Source: Colius striatus
Lineage: Eukaryota; Chordata; Aves; Coliiformes; Coliidae
Direction of reading: 5' to 3'
Assembly: GCF_028858725.1 (NCBI RefSeq)
Contig: NC_084761.1
Span: 32,084,501 to 32,148,500, forward strand
DNA length: 64,000 bases
The position numbers and the translations under genes are program-made. A model generated the notes under the pieces. The model was not told the origin of the DNA, made no database searches, and saw only the letters and a program-made list of their open reading frames with translations. Within the stretch, counting starts at the first letter, position 1; the number at the start of each line of letters is the position of its first letter. Of this stretch, positions 13,901 through 27,300 are shown piece by piece.

Positions 13901-16900
13901 CACCAGCCACATTTGGGAAATCACAATCACTGAGTCAGTTTGGGACAAAATAGGCAAAACTATGTATATGTCCCTGAAAAGCAAGAATGTGCTTCAGGTT
14001 TCATTGGCCAGGAAGACACAAGGAGCTCAGCAGCAGAGAGGGCTCGCTGATACCCACCAGGAACATCCCAAGCACCAGGAATGTCACTTGGGACTATTTG
14101 AAATGCTCTCTCTCTGCTCATTGGCATTTTATTCAGTGACTATTTAAGATTATAACCTGCTACAGTAAGTTTTCCATCTATTTGGGAAGCAAAAAACACT
14201 TAACATGCAAACATTGGGCTTAAAAAGGGAAAAAATCTGCTGGATGGTTAATCACAGACCAACGCCTCTCTCTGACACTGTGCATTCAGCACAAAAAAAA
14301 ACTCCAACAACCACCTCTCAGCTCTATATGCTAAACCAAATCAGTGACCTAACAATTGCTTAGAAAGACACTGATTATTTTTCTGTATGGTCTGTTCCTC
14401 AAATGCACAAGACAGGAAATAGTGTCTGGCAACTGCCCAAGCCCACGTTGCTCTCAAGAAATGGTTTGTGGAACTTCCCTGGCCCTGCCATCCCTGTTCA
14501 GCCATGGCATGAAGGCTGCCTTAGCCTTCCCTCCCAAGCGATACCCAGCTAGAGCCCAAAGGCATCGATGGTTTTCTCCCTTTGGCGTTTCACACATTCC
14601 ATAAATTAAACCTGAACCAGATGCTCAGAGCCCAAGGTCTTTGAGAAAATGATGAACCAAGGAAGGCTGGGATTTCTAACAATCCTGCCACTATAAAAAT
14701 ATGATGGCTTTTTCTCTTTACAAGTCATCCACAACTAATACTGATAAAAATCCATGAAGTCCAGCTGGAAGCTCAAACCATGGTGTTACTAAGCATATTT
14801 TTAAGAAGAAAAAAAACCCTCCTCGCTCCATACAACAAGAAACTTCATTCAACCAAACATTTCACGAGTTGGTTGTGCCTAATGTAGGTCACTAGTTCCT
14901 AAGAAAAGCCTCATTAGATCATACTAATGACCAGAAGGCTCACGGAAAAAATGTTCAGAGATGCCTGTAATGATCAGAATAAAAACATAAATTGCATACC
15001 ACATTAATCCAGAGTAGTTTATAATACCTCATATAATTTCAATTACATACATTTATATCCTGTAACAAGGATTTGTAGCAATGAGAAGCAATTCACATTA
15101 TGGTTGGTTGGTTGGTTGTTTTAAACATCTGTCCACTAACTGGAACGGATCATGAGGAAAACTAGTGCAAGAAGAGCATATAAGAGCATAAAATTAGTGC
15201 AAAAACTGCATAAACAGCATATGTGAGAATGCACCAGTAATTTGATCTATGAACTCTTTAAGAAGTTTTTAAAAAATCGGCTGGTTAGGCATTTTCTTTA
15301 ACATTCTTCATACAAAGTAATGCACCAAGTTTTACACACAGACATTGTTTTCAAAGAAGCAACTGAAGTTCAGGATGGTGGTTTTTGAAAAGGATGTTTC
15401 CTTCTGAGAAACACTGTCCCAAAACTAATATAAAAATCCCCATCTTTACCATTCTGGTTTGAACTGCCACCACAAGAGAACAGAAAGGAGTCCCTGTTGC
15501 CACTTTCTCTAAAGTAGGACAATAAGTATTATACTGCATGACATACTTAGTGAAATACTTTCAAGTAACACAGGTAAAAGTAAATGCTAACTTTTTATTG
15601 ACCAAATTCTTGCTTTCCAGTTTAAAGACATTAAGTCATTTCAGATATTTTTTTTTAAGTCTTGACAGTGAACTACAAATATTTCATTAGTAAAACACAG
15701 TAATTTTCCTTTTTCTCCTTAATATTGACAATCATTTAGGCATTACTTATGTCACTTTACCATCTTTAATCCTTTTTTTTGAGAAGCTACTTGTCCCCAT
15801 GTTCCATAATAGACAAATGGGAAGACAGTTATTTCATACAATTCTCATCCACCTGTTTGCACTTTTAGCTATGAAGTTCTAGAGTCTTTTCCATTTTACT
15901 GGAATCTTCCCAGTTCAGTGCAAGCTGTAAAATTCTCTTTTCAGCTAAGTTCACCAAAACCAATCATCTCTCTCTCCATCTACCAACTTGTGTCCTCAAA
16001 CGCTCACAACTTTTACAGAAGTATTTCCCACATATTTTCCACATTTCCACATTACAGAGATTCCCCAGTTAGCTGATTCATCTACAAGCTCTGTTTTCTG
16101 AAGGAAAAACAGAAGGAAGAGAGATGAGACTAGTGGCCTGTGTATGGCAATTGGAAAGACGCAAGATAAATGCAGCAGTCCAAGGGACAGACAAAGAAAG
16201 TGATAAATGTGAACCACAAATACCCAACAGAAGTTCTACAGATATGGACACTTCCCTAGTAGGATAATATTCACATAATTCACCTTTCTAGGACTAATTT
16301 AGCAAGCTTAGTCTACCACAATGAAGAGGAAAAAATCTTCTAAAAGGAGATTCAGAATAGAAAACTTTTATTAGAGTTGGCAATACAGATTTTTTCAGAT
16401 ATGAACACTTTCCTTGATTCTGTTTTCTGTTACACTAATCTATACCTAGAGACCCATTTAGTGCCATCACCTTGTGCATATGAAAATGGCAGATAATAGG
16501 TCATTAAGAGATACTTCCAAGCTATAGAAGTCTCAATGTCATTGAGAAGACGAAAAAAACCCCAATGCAGCTAGTTTCACTAGGCCCAACTGTGAACAAG
16601 TGCACTTGGGATAAGGTCTGTTCAGCACCATCCACACTGCATCTTACCCTGACACCTAAGGCTGTAAAGACCTGTATGTTGCACAGCTTTTCCTTCTTCT
16701 GCCAACTCACACAAACAAATGCCTAGAAGGATGTTTTCATTCTGCAGAGCAATGATATTCTGAAAGCCTCTGAATAAGTACGAGCAGTTGCAAATTACTT
16801 TCAGGACTTTCCAGCAATCTTCAAAATACTCCCAGTGGCAGAGTGTTTGAATACAAAGAGTTTGGTAACTACCAAGCAAAAACAATGTACGCTGATCACA

Positions 16901-17700
16901 TTGGGTGGTTTTGTCTGCCTGGCATCATTGTGTGACTAGCTCAGCAAAAATCCTGTCCAGTGCAGCCTGTATTTTTTTCTCCAGGCTGCAGACAACTGAC
17001 ATTGTAATACCATTCAAAACTGAACATGGAAAACACTGGCATATTCACACACTAATCCTCCACAAACCTACTCACTAAAATGGTGCTTGAAACAACAGAG
17101 AAGAGATCATGTCTTTCAATACTTAGGAAAACAGAAAAGAACCTATGCTATAGAAGTCAGGAGTTCCAGAAAACATGGTTTGGGGCTAATTGCTTTTGTT
17201 ATTCCAGTCCAGAATGCCAAAATCTCAAACCTCAATACCAGAGTTGGAAAAAAGTTTATAGTGGCAATCCAAAAACTTAAAGTCATAGATGCAATAGCAC
17301 TGCCTAATCCAAATAGGAGCTTGCCAAACTGTGCATTCTATAGAATTTGTTCTATCTGATGAAAAATTCATCTTCATTTATGGTATCCATACAGAGTACA
17401 CTAGAACAACAGCAGGAAACTTATCATCAGGCAGTAACCAAGAGTGACAGCCCAAGTAATAAAAATGTATAGAAAAGTAGAATTTAGAGGATGAGAAAGC
17501 CTTGAGAACAGAGAAACTACTTTTTTTTGGCAATAGCATTTCACAGAATTCCAGACACCAGTAATAGGTTGTACTTTGATTAAATTGAGGTGAGGAAGAA
17601 ATTCCAGCCAGATAGAATCATAATTAATTTTCTAACAAAGAAATTACCCTGATTAAGTACAAAGTACCTACCTCCAGGTTATGGGTTTTTTGGTTTGAGC

Positions 17701-17903
17701 ACTGGATATTAGGAGTTTCCTTCCTGAAAGGGTTGTCAGGCACTGGAATGGGCTGCCCAAGGAGGTGGTGGAGTCCTGTCCCTGGAGGTGTTTAAGAGAC
17801 GGGTGGATGTTGCACTTAGGGAAATGGTTGATAGGGCTGGGAATAAGCCTGGACTCGATGATCTTAAAGGCCTCTTCCAGATGAAATGATTCTATGATTC
17901 TAT
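17701..17903 (+). mobile_element. CR1 LINE 3' end
   Basis: The text GGCTGCCCAAGGAGGTGGTG, then CCTGGAGGTGTTTAAGAGAC and GGACTCGATGATCTTAAAGG, is the CR1 3' region. It ends in TGATTCTATGATTCTATT, the typical octamer tail. Confidence 0.92.
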
Positions 17904-20567
17904 TCATGTTATCTGTATGTATACATATGCATGTATACAGGAGGGGGAGACAAACGTCCACTGACACCTTGCACTTCCAAACGTATTACAGAAAGCCTTA
18001 CAGATTAAAAGAAACAATTGCATTTGAAAAAGCAGAGGTTTACTGATGATGATAAAAAATACTTGTGCTATTATCTGCAGAAGTAACATCAAAATACCAA
18101 GAAAACTAATAAAAGTTATTTAAATAAGCATTCATGTTCAAAGTAACCCTGCCATTTCCCTGGGCAGTTCAGAAAGAAATATCCTTCTCTACCTCAGTAA
18201 AGATGTAGGTAAACTTTTTTCCCCTTTCTAAATGAAGAGAACACAAACCATAAATATAGTTAAATACCAAATTGAAAGATATTTCCAAAAGGATTTTAAT
18301 TATAGTAATTTCTTTAAAAACACAAAATAGCTGTTGACCACAGATAAACATTGTGATGCATAGAAAGCTGAAAAGTTTTGAATAAAAGTAACACCTGTTT
18401 ACATTTGAAGAATTATGCCAATGGAAACTAAGGATACTAGTTTAAGCCTGTGCGTGCAAGACCACATGCTGCTTGTTAAACCCTTTGGGTGGTCCACAGC
18501 CAGAGGCCCTGTAATTTCTTCTGAGATCCGAAGGAAGAAGGGAGGGAAGAAGCACTTCAGGGTTGTGCTGCTCTCCTGCAGATGGGGCCTGGAGGGAAGG
18601 AGCAGCCTCCTGAAGGTGGCCCAGGGGCAGGAAGCCTCCTCAGCCTTTCAGGGCAGGTCTCAGGTTACGCTGCAATCACAGGGGACTTTGTCCTTGCATG
18701 AACTGCCTGTGAGATCCATAGGGTTCATCTTGACTTAGGCACACCTCTTACTAACAGTTATTTACAATAGTCTTCACTGGTGACCAGTGGCATGGGAGTC
18801 CTCAGAGGCAAGTTTTAACATTCCAGAAACATCAAAGACATCAAGCAATGCTACACGGGGGAGAACACTCCCTTGCTTTAGAAACTGAGGGTAAGTACAA
18901 CTTCTGCTGCTTGACACAAAATGCTTTAGCTAATACGTGATATCATGACTAGAGGCTGGAAAAAAGATGGCTGAAACAACATGCAGAAGTTTCTCAACAA
19001 TTTTATATCCCACACGTTCTTTTCTACCAGCTTTACCACACGGCAAAGAATAACCAGTGCACCAAGATTTGACAGAAGGCATATGAAATGACCCTCAGAA
19101 TCCCACATAAATAGCAGCTAAGAAAAGTGTTGTTCTAGAGCTGTTTTCTTCATTAAGTATGTTGCCAGAGAAAACAGATCTATGATCAGTAATTTCCAAG
19201 TATTCACTTCCAGTCAACACCAGCAGTACTCAAGTTAGAAGACATATTTCCTTATAGAAAATACTGGCCACCAGCTACACGAAGTCATCATGTCTTGGAT
19301 TAGATCTCCAGACTTAATTCACTTACACACAACATTTCTCATGGAAGATCGTAGCTGATTCCTCATCAATAGAATGGGAGGAATATTCACCACAATCCTG
19401 CCCTACCAAACAGTCAACAAATATTCCTAGATAAGAATTGTGAAAGCAATATGCAACCCCTTCTAGATACAAACAAGTGCCCACTCCTTACACTGAAATT
19501 TTGCAGTGGCTCTTTAGAGCAACAGAGTTAAAGACTGCAAGACATTTTAAAACATCTTAAATCTCTTTAACAGCTCTAATTCCCTAACCTTAATACATAC
19601 CAGACTACTTCCTTTCTAAATTAAATTGTATAAAGATTCCACAGCAATGGAATATTTTAAGGCTCTAGGTATTTTAGCTACTGCCCTATAAATATTTTTA
19701 TATGTAAACAGTCACTACAAATATACTTCCTTGCACTTTTTAGTAGCTATATTACTTTTAGCAGATTGGACCAAGTAATGTAGTGAAATGTTAATTGTAA
19801 TGAATTGTTTTGCAGCCAAGCACAGGAGCTATTTGCACACAAATTAAAACCCCACTCATACCTAGACCTTTCAAAGGAGTCAGACACTGGAAGTGCTGCA
19901 CCATTTCTCAAGTTTATTTGTTAAAAAGACAATTTAGATGCACCCACTTCTCACTGGAGTAACCAAAGAAAAAGGCAAGAACAATTCTGCAATCTGCTAG
20001 TACATTTCAAGGTACTATGGTAACCTCCCACAAACTAGCAGTCAGAATACTTTTAATCTTAGTTTGACCTATGTTTTAGATTATCCTATCAAGTAAATGT
20101 TTGTTTTTGCAAAACAAGTCAAAACACAATCGTGCAGTAAAGATTCCACCTTTAAATCAAGTTGAAAACTGCTTTAGTGGTTTTCATATTTGCTACAACC
20201 GTCCTGTTGTCTTCCCTTCCAAAGCAAGAATTAGAGTGAGGTTTCTCTTTCACGATGGGCTGGCAAGTTTTGTTGCTGGTTTGGTTTGGGGTTTTTTGGT
20301 TTTTACTGAAGACACCACATGCAAATGCTTCCTGCTTTCCTATCAACTGAGAAATTGCCACTGCTTTATGTGTGTCCCTTCCAACTTTAGCTGAACAAAT
20401 GAAGAGGTGAGAGGATAAGCCACTGCTCTATCCTCACAGGCTAGGAGTGAAAAAAAAAAAAAAAGATTAAAAAATGTTGCATTTTAAAGTGTTTTTTTTA
20501 AAAGCACGGTACACAAAATATTTCAAACACCTTGACAGTTCAAAATACTGAATATGTAGCTGCTAAA

Positions 20568-20604
20568 TTTATTTGGATGTTTAGTATTATTTTGACATTT
20601 TATT
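20568..20604 (-). terminator. MGARP: Poly(A) signals after MGARP exon 4
   Basis: There are two AATAAA hexamers on the minus strand (20604-20599 and 20573-20568), about 490 and 520 nt after the stop. GT-containing sequence follows them. This is the likely end of the main MGARP transcript. Confidence 0.55.
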
Positions 20605-21091
20605 GAATTTTTAAAATTTTTAGCCTAGTATATCCTTAAAACTGAGATCATGATAATATTTTGGTGGCTATGGAAGACTCTGTTGAACTTTCATTGACAA
20701 CAACTACAGTTAGTGTAAATATCTTAGGAACAGACAGTGAAATAAAGTGCTTGTATTCCTTAAGCAGCTCCTAGGAACTGGGGTACTGAAACAACTGTTT
20801 AAATGATCACATGACAAAAGATCTTAAAAGAAAATAAATGGAAGGTGGTGGCAAAACAGACTTGTCCTTCTAGTAGTTTTAGACAGTAAGTCTGTGGTAG
20901 GTGCAGTGTATTTTTAGAGACACTGACTGAATAAACTGAATTACCTCGTGCTCATGATATATCAAGGTAACACCTGAATTAGTTTTCACTGCAGGACAAA
21001 CTCCATTAGGAATACTGGTTTGTTCTTAACGTTCTGTAATGAGGCAGTTTTAAAACCCACAGCACACACACATAAAACCCGCATTTGTAAG

Positions 21092-21321
21092 TTAACCTTG
21101 CACTGCAGCAGCTTCTGAATTAGCAGCAGCTTCCGAATTAGCAGCAGCTTCCTGCTGTGCTTCCTCCACAGCAGGGGATGCATCTGGAGCACTCTCCCCT
21201 CCAGTTTCTGGGGATACCTCAGCACCCTCATCCTGTGCTGCAGGTCCAGCAGCAGCTACTGCAGCAGCCTCTTCTGTGGCTGTCTCTGCTTCAGTGGCTC
21301 CAGCCGCCTCCTCTTCGTCAC
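21092..21321 (-). CDS. MGARP: MGARP coding exon 4 (Ala/Glu-rich tail, stop)
   Basis: This encodes GDEEEAAGATEAETATEEAA onward to EAAAVQG and TAA at 21094-21092. The acceptor TTAAAAG has a short, weak pyrimidine tract. Imperfect 18-bp direct repeats near the end code for EAAANS units. Confidence 0.92.
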
Positions 21322-24300
21322 CTTTTAAGGATTTATTTAATACAATAAAGAGAGTAAAGTGCATGCATGCAACACAAATTCACCAACTACTTTTTACCAT
21401 CATCCTCATTTAAATGTAAAATGCAAAGCTAAGTTTTGGGATCAGGATTGACAAACAAAGTCAAGAAATCATTCATTAGTTCCCCCATGTTGTCTAATGA
21501 GGAACAAAAAAAGATGTTTACAAGATGAGGAAACCATATTCTTAATTACCGAGTTTCATAACTGCTTCAGTGTAATAAGAAAAGAAACTGTGGCTTAAAG
21601 CAAGTGCCTGTAAGAGATGGGAGTGCGGGGAAGGGTGAAAAAAGACCCCAACAAGTGCTGCTCCAAACCCACTTTGCTCAAAGGGACAGTGGTGATGCAC
21701 TTGCAGGTGCCAGAAGGAGCAGGATTCTTGCCCTGTTTGTACTCAACAGTGGAATTACCACACTAGGAATAAGACGTTTGCTACCAAACCCAGAAGCTTC
21801 CACCAGGCTCACAGCTTAGAAGCACTGCAAGTCCAGATCTGCCCTCAGTTTGTGGAGGGCTGCTTGAGGTGGCTAACTTGGCTGGCAATAGTTGCAATAA
21901 TGCCAAGCCCAACAAGTGATTAGTTTTCAGATGAGTTCAGTGCCACTTAGCTCTACACAGGAACTCTTGGTATCCCTGGTTGCCTTGCTTGCTTTAAAGC
22001 TATTTTGAGCACTCAAGCAGGAAAGGTAAGGTCTGTGGAGCAGAATAAACCAGGGGATCCTTACTGAAAGTAGATGTCCAGAAGCAAGAAAGTCACTTGC
22101 TCATTTGATGTGGTCAGCATTCACTTTACTGGACATATGACCACTTAAAATTGACCATTTTCTTTTCAAAAGTCCCTTAAAGACTTTTCCACGCTGCTGG
22201 TGGCTGGAGTCTTTAGAATCTGAAAAACCCAGTATTACCCAGTCATGCATTACTTCAAACTCAGCTGAAACAAGTGTTAAAAACTAACACCACAAAGCAA
22301 CACAGATGCACAATCACCAAGCAAACTAATGCACTAAGACCAAGTTAACAAACAAATGTTATATACCACGTGTTCATTGCAAGTTTACCACTAGAACCAA
22401 CTCACCATGTGAAAAAATAGAACTGGAAATAAAGTTTGTAATACGGTGTAAACCAAGTGAGAATAGAAAGACCTTAAAGAGACATAGTCAGAATGCATTT
22501 TATTCTTTTACATCTGTTTAAAAACTGAACAGATCAATTTTAATTCTTGGTTTTCTTCTGCTCATGCAAGCCTATCTTTTTGTGTTCAGATTTCAACACA
22601 AGTCTGTTCTGGGCTCATTAAAAATCAAAGCCTTGTATCAGGCAATCTGATCATGTCCCTTTAAGAGAATGCTATATTAAAAAAAAATCCTAAATCAATT
22701 ACACAAAAAACAGACTAACAGCCAAGCTCAGCATTCAGTACACTTTATTGGACAGTCAAATAGAGAGTGCATTCATTCAGAACAGCCAGCTTCTCAGTCT
22801 CAGAACTGCCTTCTACAAAGCAGGTTCAGTAATAAGCTCAATATGGTTTGGCCTTGCAAACACAGGTAGTTCTTTTAAGTCTCACAAGTATGGAGTTTTA
22901 CAAGAGAAGGTATAAAGTCATCGCAAGGTAGGCTGCAAGGTACGCAATGGTGAACGACTGTCCTTTGTTTGTATTTAACTTCCTCGGGTTTGGAAAGAGA
23001 TTTCCCTTGTATTTTAGTCTGGAAAGTGTAAAAGCAGAGTATATATTAGAAAGATTGAATCAGCTTGCAACAAGTTAAAAAAAAAAAGTCATTTCTAAAA
23101 AAAAAAGGAGGAAATCAGGAACAAATTTAAAGGAGACACATGCAAATAGAAGACAAAACTCAGCATTTGCTAAATAAGCAAGTAGAATGTTCTGCAAGGC
23201 AAACATCATTTTACAGTTCAAATGATGTCCCAGATGTCCTACTGCCACTCAGGTCACGCTTCTGCCAGGGACTGGTTTAAATCCCTCCCTAAATTTGAGA
23301 GTAGCTTTCAGTAAAGAAGAGCTACAGAAAATTTGCTCTTAAATCTTTTTTCTATATGTTCGATTTCACTATTTAAAGTATCATTAAATATCATTTCAAG
23401 CCTCTAATAAACAGACAAGCCTATAACAGTATTCTATTGTTTCTCTCGTTTTGACAGCCTTGTTAGCTACATGCAGTTTTTTGTAACGGACACTTTGGGC
23501 TTGGACACAAGGGAAGAATTCTCCTTGGGATAAGAAACTATGAAAATCATTTATATCAGGAGAGACCCTGTCTGATCATCTGCTCCCTGGTATTAAGTTC
23601 TTCCAGCTAGAAAGTTCTGCTCTTACCCTAGGACATGTAGCAAATATGCCACGAATGTCCTGCTTGGCATGCTGCTTTCCTATCCACCACTTCATATGGT
23701 TACCAGGACTCGTTCTAGCTTATTTTAAGCTTGATTTTATGTGACCCTAAAAAACATTAGATAACTTTGAGAACAGAATTTTTAATCATTCTTATCAGTA
23801 ATGCTTACTGTGTAAAAGCATAAGGACTAACATTCTAGAGGCTGTGTGGAGAAAGAAGCTGCAGTGGCACTTCTGGGAAAAGCAATACCAGTCTGTGACA
23901 AGATACACACGAAAATGTGGCTATGTAGGGAACAGGAAAAAGAGAGGAAAAGAGCAATGTTACTTTTTTTGAGAAAGCGCACAGAGGATTCAATAGGAAA
24001 AGTAAGAACAGAAACCTCTTTGGTGAGGATACAGTTGGGAACCAAGGAGGATTTGAAAAAGAGCTGATTCAACAGTGATTTTGTATACTGCAAAGTGAAA
24101 TTAGCTACCCAGAAGTCCAACTGAAAACTGGGCTGAGCATTTATTCAGAAGGCCAATATTGAAAATAATGTAGGAAACAAATTTCAACTGTTTTCATTGT
24201 ATGGCCTTAGGAATGTTTTGGACTTCTTACTAATAATAATGGAGGCAGCAATCCTCTGCCATTGTTATGACATTAATACAAGTGACTAAGCAGTACAAGG

Positions 24301-27300
24301 CACCGATTATGGGATGTCTGGAGAGTATCCAAAGAGAGAATTAAGTAAGTTACAGAGCACTGAGTACTCTTATCCCAGGTATGGCCTTCAGTGGGTCAAC
24401 AGTACCACTGACGCTGTGAGAATCCCACACAAACATTTTAGTAGACTAGGGTTGAAACTCAGTACCTTGCAGGAGTGAACCTTAAGAGAAAATAAGGAAT
24501 ACATTGACATCCTTTTGAGTGCCCAGGAAGGTTTGCTTCATGCTTTCACATCTACCATAGTCTTCTGACTATCTTAGTCAGAATGTAACGAATGTAAGCC
24601 TTGTTTCTCCCCCAAACAGCAGACGAGTAGATCACTAAGAGTAAATAACTACTTTGACCCTGGTTAGACTTTTTTTTTAATTTTAGGGACAAGGAAAGAT
24701 TGCATTAAAATTGTGGCTGAATCCTCAGCATTTAAAGAATTAAGTTTAAAAAACACATTGCTTCCAGCTGCTTAAGATATAAGAAACTAAGGTGTTTGCC
24801 ATTTTAAATCTTGAAATCTGTAAATCTGAAGTTCTAAAACTAAAGGATGTGATGTGGAACTTAGAGACTAAGAGCTTCATAATTTTAGAGGCAGATAATG
24901 CAAAGCATGTTCTCACATTGAAAACAGAATTTAAACTCAGCATACTTCATTAGAATCTATTCTTGTGTGCATGCAAATAGATTAAATCAATTCTCTAGGT
25001 GTCATCATCAGAAAAGATAAGGAAGAGCTTTAAGTACTATGGCTTCATTATTTATTTTAAAAATAACAATTAAATAATAAAACAAAGGTCCTTAAAATGT
25101 ATTTTTTTTTCTAATTGCTTTACCTAGCAAGGCCACGCTTGCCACAGTTTGATCTTTCATATTAATGCCACCGTTAACATTAATTGATGTAGACGGAGAC
25201 AACATTCCATTACAAGTATTTGAACTAACACGGTCTAATTATTTAAGCATGAAGAGCTAAGTAAGGATTTGCCATACATTTAGGTGGTGTCTGCTTTTCA
25301 TCTAATCCAAAATTCAAAAGGACAAAACCAAAGTTGTGGAAAAAGTAGAATATTTTTTTAGAAAACTGTGTTCCCTGATGGCTCGTGGCCTGGATCCAAA
25401 CTGTTGATTAAAAAAAAGATGTTTTCTCCTTCCCCTCCAACAAACAAAAGAACAAAACTGATTTTGACAGCATTGTGCATTTAGTCAAGTTCCATTAAGC
25501 TTTCAGTAAATGAAATGCAATACCCAATGTACAATTAATGGTTCACACATCAACTCTTTCCATCCAAAGATCACAGGCCAGATGCACCACCTAAACATTA
25601 AGTCAATTCCCAAAATTTGTGCAGTAGCTTTGTAACAGAACACTGCACAACCACCTTTGTCTTTACTCCCACTCAGAGAGGTCAGACAAGGACTTGGACA
25701 GGGTTAAAGCCCGATTAGACAATCTAGAAACCTGTCCCAGATCCTTGCATACCCAGGGAACAAGTGAAAAGAGCTCAACTCACCCCTGCTTGACCAAGGT
25801 TTGCCTTTCCGCCCTTCAGCTCTCTCATGGAGAATATTCATATGGTCAATATAGTTGCTGCGGGATGAACTGACCGTTCTGTAGGCCTGAAAGGAAATGA
25901 TACCTAAACTTATTGCTACATCCCTAGAGTTACCAAACAAAAAGAGGAGAGAGGGAGAGAAGGGGTTTTAAGCAAGCGCTACTACTCATCTTAAATATGT
26001 CACATTAACATATTCATACATTTCATATTTCCCCATTGTTAGAAAGTAAATATAATATACTGTGCAGCTTTCAAAGGGCTGAAGTGTATCAGGATTAGAC
26101 AAAGTATTTTACCAGTCAATTATAGTCAGATGACTTTTTGCGATAACTATAGAAAAAAGGTGACCACGAGATAAACTGTTATTCCTCCAGACATGCAGTC
26201 ACACAAGTTTCATATTTTGAACAAGTAGAAGCTACTTACCATTGAAGAGGATTATTCTGTGGGAGAGGAATGTGGGATGTGCTAGGCACTATCTCAAATC
26301 TTGGGGGTGGGGGGAAGAAAGCTATGAAATGGAGGCTTTAGGGATGTGAAGCACAATCTGAGACTTACATGCAGGGAAGAGAATCATTACCAAAAAGCTT
26401 GAAAAAGTTGATTTACAAAACTTCAAGTAGTAAAAAAGTAGTTTACAAAACTTTAACACGCTTTTTCTAAGTTAATAATGTTCTTATCTTTGTGCCTCAG
26501 TTAACAAGTTCATAATCTTCCCCTTGCTGCTTCAGACAGCTTACTTCACACCTGTCTTGCCCACTTTGGGATATTCTTAATGTTTGTGGTTGACAAGAAG
26601 AGGCAAGGGGTTAAAGGCAGATGCCTTACTCCACCTTTGGGCACACTCATTTCACATACTTTTAAATCAGTTTTCCACTAAGAATAACAACAGTGCTAGA
26701 TACCAAAGCCACAGTAACAAAGGCTAGCAATAGGCATTCAGTCCTCTAGTTTTCTTCAACGGATTTTTAAGTTAGATTGTATTTAATTGTATGCTACAAC
26801 ATCCACATTCTATTGACAGTTTGCATCTTGACAATGTTAACCCAGAACACACCTTGCACACCATGCCAACTCAAAAAGCACAAACAGCTCCACTCTCAAA
26901 CACTTACATAAAATAAAATACCAAGAGAAGCAGCACCAGCAAGGAGATAGTAAATCATGTTCTCTCCAGAAGAGCCAGGAACACTCCCAGATGACATCTG
27001 GCGAAGAGGTGCTAAAAAAACCATTATTGAAACTGCTGTAAAGTGCTGCTAAAATACAATCACAAAGTAGAATGCCAGAACGTGAACTTTGTATGGGAAA
27101 GGATAACTTTAAAAGATGTGACAAATCAGAGAGGTACAGCTCAGCAATGTGTAGTATAACTGAGTAATGCTGAGCATGGTGCCTAACTGAATGAGGTACT
27201 TGGTTGAGTTCTTCCTAAGACATTTTCTGTGAAGTAGGCTGTGTGACTACCAGCTTCCAGGTAGTGGATACAGTCTGTGGAGACTAAGGAACTACGTAAA

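Larger units (their letters stand above)
7168..20567. other. AT-rich region without recognised gene
   Basis: Apart from the CR1 copy at 17.7 kb it holds only simple repeats: a TA run at 10974-10986, GGTT repeats at 15102-15118, and a 24-bp palindrome at 7954-7977. A GC-richer patch at 18.47-18.70 kb has no recognised identity. No exon with good evidence was found on either strand. Confidence 0.5.

Noticed and set aside
16060-16097. Possible minus-strand exon after CTTCCTTCTGTTTTTCCTTCAG (reads KTELVDESANWGIS)
   Set aside because: The acceptor is strong, but it is phase 0 with no partner exon and a plain AT-rich continuation.
18415-18738. Plus-strand frame of 107 codons
   Set aside because: It follows the GC-richer patch, with no recognised domain and no gene signals.
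22117-22218. Minus-strand segment after CTGGGTTTTTCAG (reads SKDSSHQQRGKVFKG), phase 1
   Set aside because: It would fit MGARP exon 3 in phase, but no donor or poly(A) signal supports it and there is no similarity to the MGARP tail.
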